From NCBI GenBank assembly GCA_964601205.1, contig CAZRML010000036.1:62001-126000 (forward strand): DNA of 64,000 bases. The letters run 5' to 3'. The position numbers and the translations under genes were made by a program. This document shows positions 57,241 through 64,000 of the stretch, one piece after another. Within the stretch, counting starts at the first letter, position 1, and each line of letters opens with the position of its first letter. The notes under the pieces were generated by a model. That model did no database searches and was not told where the DNA came from. It saw only the letters and a list, made by a program, of their open reading frames with translations. Origin of the DNA: JAQVEM01 sp964601205 (GTDB lineage: Bacteria; Actinomycetota; Humimicrobiia; Humimicrobiales; Humimicrobiaceae).

Positions 57241-58155
57241 TTAGTACCTTACTTCCCTGTAAGTTATTCTATAGTAGAATACTGATATTATAATTATTAA
57301 CAATGATACAAAAAACGCTATCGCTGCTCCAAGCCCGAACTTCATAAAAGTAAATGAATAAAGATATGAAATATAATTAAGTACAGAAGTAAAATTACCC
57401 GGCCCACCTCTGGTTAGTATATAAATCAAATCAAATGCCTTAAAAGTTTCTACAGATAGTAAAATAAATACAATTACCATAGACGGCCTGACCAGTGGTA
57501 AGGTAATTGAAAAAAACCTTCCTACAGGAGACATTCCATCTACACCTGCTGCCTCATATAATTCTTTTGGAATAGTTTTTAGTGATGCTGAAAGTAGGAA
57601 CACGGTAATTGGCAAAATTTTATATACAGTCGTTAACACAATCATAATAAAAGCAGGCCATTGTTCAGATTGCCATTCTCTAAAATTATTTAGTAATCCC
57701 ATAGCTATCAATATATTATTAAAAGTACCAAGCCTGGGGCTAAATATCCATTTCCACATAAGCCCTACTACAACAGGAGGAAGTGCCCATGGTATTAAAA
57801 GAAGAGCCATTATTAAGTTGGAACCTCTTAAATCCATATTTAATAATACAGCCAGGAAAAGACCAAAAACTATTGCCAGGGCAGTAACAACCAGTGCAAA
57901 AAGTACTGTTATCCAGACTGAGTGGGCTATGTCAGGTATTTTAAATATGTTTATATAATTTTCAATTCCAATAAACTTCGGTGTCTTACCCAGTCTCCAA
58001 TCAAACAAACTCATAACAAATGAATAGATAACAGGGAACACCATAACAAATAATATAAATACTATAGCGGGCAACATCATATTTAAATTAAAACTGTTTC
58101 TTCTTAAGGATAGCGGAATCTCTTTTTTTCTATTATTTAAATACATATTTACCAT
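57241..58155 (-). CDS. Carbohydrate ABC transporter permease (MalF type)
   Basis: A 304-residue permease with an N-terminal helix and five further helices; the EAA loop KELYEAAGVDGMSPVGRFF marks the CUT1 family. It lies 63 bp after the binding-protein gene, across a strong hairpin, and before malG. Confidence 0.93.
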   Translation of the reverse strand: MVNMYLNNRKKEIPLSLRRNSFNLNMMLPAIVFILFVMVFPVIYSFVMSLFDWRLGKTPKFIGIENYINIFKIPDIAHSVWITVLFALVVTALAIVFGLFLAVLLNMDLRGSNLIMALLLIPWALPPVVVGLMWKWIFSPRLGTFNNILIAMGLLNNFREWQSEQWPAFIMIVLTTVYKILPITVFLLSASLKTIPKELYEAAGVDGMSPVGRFFSITLPLVRPSMVIVFILLSVETFKAFDLIYILTRGGPGNFTSVLNYISYLYSFTFMKFGLGAAIAFFVSLLIIIISVFYYRITYREVRY

Positions 58156-58173
58156 ATAATACTATCTAATAAC

Positions 58174-58207
58174 AAAAAAGGAAGGCAGGTGAAAAATCAC
58201 CTGCCTT
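58174..58207 (-). terminator. Hairpin with T tract after the binding-protein gene
   Basis: 11-bp perfect stem AAGGCAGGTGA / TCACCTGCCTT, loop of four, followed on the minus strand by CC and six T. It stands between the binding protein and its permeases, where partial termination gives excess binding protein, a common design in ABC importer operons. Confidence 0.82.
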
Positions 58208-58218
58208 TTAACCATTTA

Positions 58219-59631
58219 TTATTCCAAATATGATTCCCACGTTGAATAGAATAAATCCTCAAGCTGGTTGAGTGTTTCTTCTTCATCAATTTTATTACTA
58301 AAGTAGTTTTCAAAAATCGGTATACTTCCATTCTCTATTTCACTCATATTTGGTTCTACATATCTTACCGACCTGCTGGCCATATCCAATGAAATCGGTA
58401 TATAGGGGTACTCGGTAACATATTCCTCATCATTTGCAAGTGCTAATCTTACCGGGCAGAACCCATCATGCTCGTTTCTCCACTTCTGTATTGGAATAGA
58501 TGAATAGAACAGGCAAAAAGCTAACGCATTATCCAGGTTTTCAGCACCATCTCTAATTACATACCCCATATCACCTGTAACACAATAGCTTTCATTATCT
58601 CCATCTACAGGTACTTCGGCCCAACCTATCTTATCCGAATTTTCCGGGAAGTTATTTAAAATATCAGCATAAACCCATCCCATATAATTCCAGGATAGAC
58701 CTACACCGCCTGCTGAAAATGAAGACCTTGACTGTCCAGGGTCACCGGCTGCCATAACGGGATCAGAAAAATCACTGGCATAAAGTGCTTTTTCTACCTG
58801 CAGAGCTCTTATACCGTATTCATCATTAAACAATGCTTCGGGGTTACTTGGATCCTCGTTCCAGTATTCGCCGCCCACATTCTTTAATAATGCATAAAAT
58901 ACAGGATTCCAGCTCTGACCGGGTTGTGACACTCCTGTAAAACCATAAGTTTCAGGTAACCCGTCATTATCTTCATCTACGGTACAATCCGCTGCACACT
59001 GGAGAAAATCATTAATCTGTTTTGGTGGTGTATCATAACCTGCTTTTGATAGTATTTCCGTATTATACTGGATACCCCATATTCCAACAAAGAAAGGAAC
59101 ACCAAACCACTTGTCCCCGGAGCCAACAGCCTTGTGAATGCCCGGTACTATATCATCTTTTAATTCCTGTGGAATCATATCGGTTACATCCATTAGATAA
59201 TCCTTAAACTGGTTTGTCCATGCCCCCCAGCTCCACATAAGATCAAAATCTGCAGTTCCGGTTTCGAGTTCCATAGCTATTTTTGATGCATACTCTGCAT
59301 ATGGAATCGCTACCCAATTAACTTCTACTTCAGGATACGCATCTAAAAACATCGATGTAACGCTTTCTTCCAGAGCCATTTCATCTTTATAAGAATAAAT
59401 ATTTAACTGTCCGGATGGTTTAAGCCCTGCTTTCTCAATCCAGTAAGTTGCAGTTTCCACCGCTTCTTCTACTTCTTCAGCTTCTTCTGCTACTTCCTCT
59501 GCTTCTTCTGCTACTTCTTCTGCTACTTCCTCAGCTTTTGCGCAACCCATTGGTAAAATAGCCATTGAAATTGTAAAAACTACAATAGCTACCCATGCAA
59601 TTGACTTAACTTTAGAAATCATCTTACACAA
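58219..59631 (-). CDS. Carbohydrate ABC transporter substrate-binding lipoprotein
   Basis: A 470-residue family 1 extracellular binding protein. A signal peptide ends in lipobox LPMGC (Cys30), followed by an unusual Glu/Ala/Val linker of about 30 residues built of EEVAEEAEEV-like repeats, then the mature two-lobed domain. LMWSWGAWTNQF, YNTEILSKAGYDTPP and KWFGVPFFVG are typical CUT1 binding-protein segments. Start has GGAGAT upstream. The ligand is unknown; an amino sugar or muropeptide fragment is inferred from neighbours. Confidence 0.9.
   Translation of the reverse strand: MCKMISKVKSIAWVAIVVFTISMAILPMGCAKAEEVAEEVAEEAEEVAEEAEEVEEAVETATYWIEKAGLKPSGQLNIYSYKDEMALEESVTSMFLDAYPEVEVNWVAIPYAEYASKIAMELETGTADFDLMWSWGAWTNQFKDYLMDVTDMIPQELKDDIVPGIHKAVGSGDKWFGVPFFVGIWGIQYNTEILSKAGYDTPPKQINDFLQCAADCTVDEDNDGLPETYGFTGVSQPGQSWNPVFYALLKNVGGEYWNEDPSNPEALFNDEYGIRALQVEKALYASDFSDPVMAAGDPGQSRSSFSAGGVGLSWNYMGWVYADILNNFPENSDKIGWAEVPVDGDNESYCVTGDMGYVIRDGAENLDNALAFCLFYSSIPIQKWRNEHDGFCPVRLALANDEEYVTEYPYIPISLDMASRSVRYVEPNMSEIENGSIPIFENYFSNKIDEEETLNQLEDLFYSTWESYLE
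59450..59545. repeat. Short tandem repeats coding the Glu/Ala/Val linker
   Basis: CTTCTTCTG/CTACTTCCT-like units repeat many times on the plus strand and encode the acidic linker after the lipobox of the binding protein. Such repeats are prone to length change between strains. Confidence 0.7.
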
Positions 59632-59835
59632 TCTCCTTTCACACTTTAAAATAGTGCTGAGTCTTCAATCTGATAATCTTTTTTACTATAATTATCACCT
59701 CCTAATATCTCTAAAAAGATTTATAAAATTTTTCACCTCCTGCTTTATTTTTTTTTATCCAAATTACATACAAAATAACTTTTTAATATCCATCAATTCG
59801 TTAGAGCTTTTACAAATAATTAATACAAATATATT

Positions 59836-61032
59836 TTAATAACCATTGAAATCGTAAATACAGCAAGAATCTTTTACCAGCTCAGCTATATCTCTTACCT
59901 CTATATCATAACCCCTGCTATCCATAGCCCCCTTTAGCATTTGCAGACATAGAGGACAGGCCACTGCAACTACGTCAACGTCTAATTCCTTGATCTGGTC
60001 TGCCCTGGCCAGATCCATTTTTACATTGGGAAGATCCATCCATAGAACAGGCCCTCCACCTCCGCAGCAATATGAATTTCCTCTTGACAGCTCAAGTTCA
60101 ACCAGTTCAACTCCTGGAATGCTTTTCAATATTTCCCTGGGTTCCTCATAAATATTATTACGTCTCCCCAGATAACATGAATCATGGTATGTAATTTTTT
60201 TATTTATCTTCTTACCAATTTTAATTATTTTTGAATTTATTAGTTCCCAGAGTACCTGGGTATAATGTTTAACCTCTATATTTTCCAGACCTTCATAATA
60301 GTTTAAGAAAATGTCATAATCGTGAGGAGAAAAGCAAATTATCTTCTTAATTTTATACTTTTTAAAAATCTCCAGATTATGTTCAACCATTTCTTCATAT
60401 ATTCCTTCATCTCCCAGCATCATAGCCTGGGAACCGCTATCCATTTCCTGGCTACCAAGCATGCGAAATTTTACTCCTGCTCTTTTCAAAATATCTATTA
60501 CAGCTTCTGCAGCAACTCTTGCATCTTCATCATAGGGGACAAACGACCCAACATATAGAAGAGTTTCAGCTTCTTCATCCTTAATACCCATCTTATTAAC
60601 CCAGTCATCTTTAACTTTTGGCAGACCACCATAAGGATTTCCGAACTTCATGATATTGCTCAGGACATCCCTTATTCTTGGATCAATGTTTCCGTTTTCT
60701 ACTTTCATTGCCCTCAAAATTTCTGTAGTAGTTGCTCCGCTTACAACGTTCTTCCGGGTTTTTTTGGTAAGAAATACATTTTCACCACAATACCATTCAC
60801 ATGCTCTACAGCCACTGCAGGCATAAAGTATTTCGTCAGGTATGTCAGAAATATTATATTCACCCTTTAATACTCCGAGCGCTACCTGCGCAATGCCTCT
60901 TGGTGAAACAGACCCGATTTGTAACTGATTGTATGCCGGGCAATCCTTATTGCACAATCCGCAAGAGCAGCTCAAACAATTCTCTAGCGCTTTACCATAA
61001 TCCTTTAACGTAACTATATTGTGTTTATCCAT
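59836..61032 (-). CDS. GlcF/HdrD-like Fe-S oxidoreductase with CCG domains
   Basis: A 398-residue protein. Two N-terminal [4Fe-4S] sites are visible: Cys19, 22, 24, 27 and 31 (one extra cysteine), and CSGCRACEWYC (72-82). Two CCG-type domains follow (SCYLGRRN, YCCGGGGP and ACPLCLQML), as in GlcF, LldE and HdrD. It starts 13 bp after the FAD oxidase at 61046, so the pair probably forms a glycolate/lactate-oxidase-like complex passing electrons to quinone or another carrier. The partner acceptor is not evident. Confidence 0.87.
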   Translation of the reverse strand: MDKHNIVTLKDYGKALENCLSCSCGLCNKDCPAYNQLQIGSVSPRGIAQVALGVLKGEYNISDIPDEILYACSGCRACEWYCGENVFLTKKTRKNVVSGATTTEILRAMKVENGNIDPRIRDVLSNIMKFGNPYGGLPKVKDDWVNKMGIKDEEAETLLYVGSFVPYDEDARVAAEAVIDILKRAGVKFRMLGSQEMDSGSQAMMLGDEGIYEEMVEHNLEIFKKYKIKKIICFSPHDYDIFLNYYEGLENIEVKHYTQVLWELINSKIIKIGKKINKKITYHDSCYLGRRNNIYEEPREILKSIPGVELVELELSRGNSYCCGGGGPVLWMDLPNVKMDLARADQIKELDVDVVAVACPLCLQMLKGAMDSRGYDIEVRDIAELVKDSCCIYDFNGY

Positions 61033-61045
61033 AACCTAAAACTCC

Positions 61046-62569
61046 TTAAAATATTATTTTTGGATTCATTATGTTTTTTGGATCAATTGACTTTTTTATT
61101 TTCTTCATCAATTTATAAGCATTTTTACCCATATTCCTTTCCATAATCTCTACTTCCAGATCCCTTGGTATCCACGCATGGGTAGTAGCTATTGCTCCAT
61201 CACACTCAAATATTAATTCAACATATTTTTTATACCAATCAAGAAATTCCCCCCTGAACTTCTTATTCATATTTTTTCTATAAACATGTATTGTAGCCCA
61301 GGTTTTATTAAAGCCTAAAACTCCTGGTAAAACTCTTCCAATATCTCTGGCAATTGTGCAATTTGCTAGATTAGGATATATCTCTTTATTTTCCATGTCA
61401 TAGCAATGTTTCCTAAATTTAGCATGCCATTCTATGAGTCTGCTATCAGGAATGTTTGGATCTAAAAATATTGGCTTAGCAGAATAACCATCTGCATTAA
61501 TATGCTTGCTGAATACATCCGTAGCGATACCTAAACTTACATTTACCTTCTTATAAAGCCCTTTCCATTCTCTTGAATGTGCATCCCACCAATTAGTAAT
61601 TTCTGTCACTTCCGGGGCACAAAATCCATTATGTTTTTTTATAATATCCTCAGCAATATTCTTCATGCCATCAACTTCATACTGTAAACCATAAATAGAA
61701 TAATGGACCACCATAGCTATTTCTTTCGGCCAGGGTTTCCCAATAGTTTGTTCGGAATATGATTCTTCATCTACTGAACACGAAACCCTCCATAAATTAT
61801 TTGAATATTTGCTCCTTTTTAATTCTAAATAAGCTTCTAGCCCTTCTTTAAAAGTTCCAAAGGCAGCTTCCCCATAGTGCTCTGCCGGAGGATAGTCTGT
61901 GAATCTTTCAGTTACTTTGGTAATAATACCCAATGTTCCTCTTGAACCAATAAACAAATTCATTAAATCCCATCCTGTCGATGATTTTGTAGGTTTATTC
62001 GATCCCCTTCCTACATCAATTACGCTTCCATCAGGTAATACCACTTCAATTTTATAAATATTATTACCAGCAGGACCCCATCTATTTTCCCAATAACCAT
62101 ATCCATTAACTGCAGGGCGAGAACCCAGGGTACATATTTCTTCTGATCCGGGGTAATCTGTGGGCATATACCCCCTCTTTATTAAATAACTAATCAGCTC
62201 CATCATATTTACCCCTGCTTCTCCAGTGATTCTATAGTCCTCCTCATTCAGCTCCAGAATTTTATTCATTTTTTTTGTTTCAATAACTATGCCTCCGCGC
62301 ATGCCTTCTGCACCATAAGTCCCAGATCTACCCCCTGAAGGGACTAATGGGATCCCATTTTTATCCGCAAATTTAACTATTTTTTGTACGTCTTCAGTAC
62401 TAGTGGGAGTAACTACTGCATCAGGTAAAAATATTTCTAGATAATCTTCATGTAACAAACACTCAGGTCCATGTGTAACCGTATAGCACATCCTGGTAGG
62501 CTTATCAGTAAATACATTCAAATCTCCTATAGCTTTCCTAAGCTCACTTATTTCCTTTTCTGAAACCAT
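61046..62569 (-). CDS. FAD-binding oxidase, second GlcD-like enzyme
   Basis: A 507-residue VAO/PCMH flavoprotein. FAD-binding segments VVTPTSTEDVQKIVKFAD, VPSGGRSGTYG and GSRGTLGIITKVTE are clear, and the C-terminus ends SIDPKNIMNPK. It is distant from the enzyme at 47356, and the cap region is more like alkyldihydroxyacetonephosphate-synthase-type oxidases, so it may take a different 2-hydroxyacid or sugar acid. It is directly followed by the Fe-S protein and is the first intact gene of the 20-kb unit. Confidence 0.85.
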   Translation of the reverse strand: MVSEKEISELRKAIGDLNVFTDKPTRMCYTVTHGPECLLHEDYLEIFLPDAVVTPTSTEDVQKIVKFADKNGIPLVPSGGRSGTYGAEGMRGGIVIETKKMNKILELNEEDYRITGEAGVNMMELISYLIKRGYMPTDYPGSEEICTLGSRPAVNGYGYWENRWGPAGNNIYKIEVVLPDGSVIDVGRGSNKPTKSSTGWDLMNLFIGSRGTLGIITKVTERFTDYPPAEHYGEAAFGTFKEGLEAYLELKRSKYSNNLWRVSCSVDEESYSEQTIGKPWPKEIAMVVHYSIYGLQYEVDGMKNIAEDIIKKHNGFCAPEVTEITNWWDAHSREWKGLYKKVNVSLGIATDVFSKHINADGYSAKPIFLDPNIPDSRLIEWHAKFRKHCYDMENKEIYPNLANCTIARDIGRVLPGVLGFNKTWATIHVYRKNMNKKFRGEFLDWYKKYVELIFECDGAIATTHAWIPRDLEVEIMERNMGKNAYKLMKKIKKSIDPKNIMNPKIIF

Positions 62570-62737
62570 TGCTCTCCTTCCTATTAATAAATTTCCCAGA
62601 ACACTTTTAAAAAATAATTACCCTACTATTTAAATATTTATTACATTCCTAACAAAAAAATTTTTTTTAAAAACTAAATATGCTAATCCCCGGTAGAGAA
62701 ATTATATCATACGTATTTTAGAGAGATTTAACCTGTT

Positions 62738-63001
62738 TTAACCATTCAATTTAAGATAATTTAGAGATCTCGTCACCTCCAAAAAAATAGCCAGCGATTT
62801 ATAGTCGGAATTAACTTTATGGTGCCTACCATTCATCTCTATTAAATCTACAGTAGCTTTCTTTTCTATAGTAGAGCTTAATTTGTTTTCTTTTTTCATC
62901 TCATACATTGAATTGTGGCTATTTACCTTTCTAAGAACGATCCCGGGAATAATAGATTTATTTAATTCCTGAATTAATTTTACGTCTCTAATTCTCAACA
63001 T
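62738..63001 (-). pseudogene. Decayed ROK-family regulator, N-terminal fragment
   Basis: The 87 codons start MLRIRDVKLIQELNKSII, which aligns with MQRTGDLKLIQELNRSII of the intact ROK repressor at 45822-47036; similarity to the helix-turn-helix (KKENKLSSTIEKKATVDLI versus KKNKISSTTVTAAVKKLI) continues, then the frame is lost. The ROK sensor domain is missing. Its promoter and operator are nevertheless conserved. Confidence 0.8.
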
Positions 63002-63038
63002 AAATTTATATTATTATTTTAAGATACTTACTTTCTCC

Positions 63039-63058
63039 AGTGACTTTATTAAGTTACT
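63039..63058. promoter_or_regulatory. Probable ROK repressor operator, copy 2
   Basis: An exact copy of the 20-bp dyad found at 47082-47101, just after the -10 of the promoter for the decayed ROK gene and the FAD-oxidase operon behind it. Confidence 0.6.
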
Positions 63059-63060
63059 AC

Positions 63061-63089
63061 ATAATATATTAACCTTTACTTATTGTCAA
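63061..63089 (-). promoter_or_regulatory. Promoter heading the 20-kb catabolic cluster
   Basis: TTGACA (63089-63084), 17-bp spacer, TATTAT (63066-63061), the same elements and spacing as at 47104-47132. From 63099 to 63421 I see only AT-rich sequence and one weak dyad (GTGCCCTG/CAGGGTAC near 63220-63250), no gene. Confidence 0.75.
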
Positions 63090-63421
63090 TAGCATTTTAT
63101 TTTTGCATTCAAAATTGAGTTTTTCTGCTCCTGTTTTCTGTCAAAACCCGATTTTATCTTAACCCTGCTATCCTCATCTATCTTAAATTTGTTTATTAAT
63201 AGAAAATTAAAAACCGAAAGTGCCCTGTTAATTCATTCCCAGGGTACATTATCATTAAGACATATGCTTACATAATAAAACTAAGAACGGTGATAAATTA
63301 AAAAAGACCCGAAAATTTTTATCTTTATAATTACCACGACCCTAGCTAAATTTACATATTATTACTTTTATTAATGTTTATTTATTGTAATTTTCTCTCT
63401 ATGATATAATGCAATAAAATA

Positions 63422-63658
63422 ATGCCTTTAGAACTGGATTCTTACCCTGCCACTTCTGTTGCATTTTTTTTATTTTCTTTCTTTGCCTGGATTTATGAAG
63501 GATATCTCTGGTGGCTTATTTTTGGTATACTTATTACTATAATATACAGTATCAAAAGTTATGGTCTGCTGAAATCATATTATACAGAAAACAGAAGAGA
63601 CGTAAGTCCGGTAATTAAAAAAAATTTAAACCATTTTTTAAAGGAATGTAAAACATGA
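63422..63658 (+). CDS. Small membrane protein upstream of nrdR
   Basis: A 78-residue protein with one long or two short hydrophobic helices (about 12-45, rich in Phe and Trp). No family recognised. TATAAT at 63405-63410 lies only 11 bases before the ATG and no ribosome site is visible, so the transcript may be leaderless. Its stop overlaps the nrdR start in ATGA, implying coupled translation. Confidence 0.55.
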   Translation: MPLELDSYPATSVAFFLFSFFAWIYEGYLWWLIFGILITIIYSIKSYGLLKSYYTENRRDVSPVIKKNLNHFLKECKT

Positions 63659-64000
63659 AATGTCCATTTTGCTCAAACCCTGATACCAGAGTCATAGACT
63701 CCAGACTAACAGAGTCAAACGACTGTGTTAGAAGGAGAAGGTTATGTGAAAAATGCGGTAAAAGGTTTACAACTTATGAAAGATTTGAGAATGAGCCCAT
63801 CGCAGTCATAAAAAAAGATAATACAAGAGAACCCTTTGACAGAAATAAAATACTGAGCGGCCTTATCAGAGCCTGCATTAAAAGAAATATAAGCACTGAA
63901 ATTCTAAATAATATAGTGGATGACATAGAAAATGAAATCTCAAACATGCCCTCAAATGAAATACACTCAAGGGAAATAGGTAACCTTGTCTTAAAGAGAT
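63655..64000 (+). CDS. nrdR: Transcriptional repressor NrdR, 3' truncated by the window
   Basis: 115 codons are visible. The zinc ribbon MKCPFC...RRLCEKCGKRFTTYER (Cys3, 6, 31, 34) is followed by the start of an ATP-cone domain (VIKKDNTREPFDRNKI). NrdR represses ribonucleotide reductase genes by reading ATP/dATP and usually has about 150 residues, so roughly the last 35 lie beyond the edge. The ATG overlaps the preceding stop by 4 bases. Confidence 0.95.
   Translation, partial: MKCPFCSNPDTRVIDSRLTESNDCVRRRRLCEKCGKRFTTYERFENEPIAVIKKDNTREPFDRNKILSGLIRACIKRNISTEILNNIVDDIENEISNMPSNEIHSREIGNLVLKR

Larger units (their letters stand above)
63020..63098. repeat. Promoter-region repeat, copy 2
   Basis: Near-identical to 47063-47141, again directly upstream of a ROK gene start (here the decayed copy). 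The dyad AGTGACTTTATTAAGTTACT is at 63039-63058. Confidence 0.85.

Noticed and set aside
63220..63252. GTGCCCTG/CAGGGTAC dyad as a terminator
   Set aside because: One mismatch, a 12-base loop and no T tract; too weak.
1..64000. CRISPR arrays, rRNA genes, riboswitches or complete insertion sequences
   Set aside because: I found no regularly spaced repeats, rRNA sequence, recognisable aptamer or transposase with inverted repeats.

Overview
The window is an AT-rich bacterial chromosome segment (roughly one third G+C by eye). The genes suggest an anaerobic or microaerophilic bacterium: two electron-transfer-flavoprotein pairs with FAD-linked 2-hydroxyacid oxidases, a PerR/peroxiredoxin/MsrAB oxidative-stress unit, an Lnt lipoprotein acyltransferase, tRNAs with encoded CCA, and a DnaK operon headed by a MerR/HspR-type regulator. 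HspR-led heat-shock operons are best known from Actinobacteria and a few other lineages, so a low-GC uncultivated actinobacterial-type or similar anaerobic lineage is possible. I cannot fix the phylum from the sequence alone.

Layout. 0-3.7 kb: a MacAB-like tripartite exporter (adaptor cut by the window edge, ATPase, permease) and a small membrane protein. 3.7-8.4 kb: a GT2 glycosyltransferase, a SAM methyltransferase, Lnt and a histidine phosphatase. 8.6-11.05 kb: a minus-strand perR-prx-msrAB unit with a perfect PerR box over its promoter. 11.2-12.9 kb: a lipid kinase and a PlsC acyltransferase. 12.9-15.9 kb: a small decayed island with arsR, an ArsP-like permease, a mini-thioredoxin, a frameshifted acr3 remnant, and the C-terminal remnant of a large serine recombinase that runs into tRNA-Gln. 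16-21.1 kb: the housekeeping operon rsmI-metG-tatD-rsmA-ispE, in which rsmI appears to start at AUU. 21.4-28.3 kb: a K+ channel and a phosphate regulon, phoR-phoB-pstS-pstC-pstA-phoU, with a four-repeat Pho box but no pstB. 28.5-28.9 kb: five tRNAs (Lys, Glu, Val, Asp, Phe). 29-34 kb: YtxH protein, HAD phosphatase, site-2 protease, MgtC, BrkB and Mut7-C proteins. 34.1-42.7 kb: a proteostasis cluster, hspR-dnaK-hsp20-cbpA-clpB-abcF, without grpE.

43.1-63.0 kb is the most interesting region: about 20 kb of genes all on the minus strand. It holds a NagA deacetylase, a ROK-type sugar kinase, a ROK repressor, a bacterial relative of MurQ and the glucokinase regulatory protein (tandem SIS domains), an M20 amidohydrolase, a carbohydrate ABC importer (binding protein and two permeases, no ATPase), two EtfBA pairs (one with a fused 2x[4Fe-4S] ferredoxin domain), two FAD-linked oxidases and a GlcF/HdrD-like Fe-S protein. 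One reading that links all of these is uptake and breakdown of an amino sugar carrying a lactyl ether (N-acetylmuramic acid or a muropeptide). MurQ-type cleavage would release lactate, NagA would handle GlcNAc-6-P, and the lactate would be oxidised by an Etf-linked (LctBCD-like) dehydrogenase. This is a hypothesis, because the MurQ-like protein lacks the usual catalytic glutamates. A decayed second ROK regulator at the far end keeps a near-identical promoter/operator to the intact one, which suggests the cluster was once under two paralogous repressors. The window ends in a small membrane protein overlapping nrdR, which is cut by the edge.
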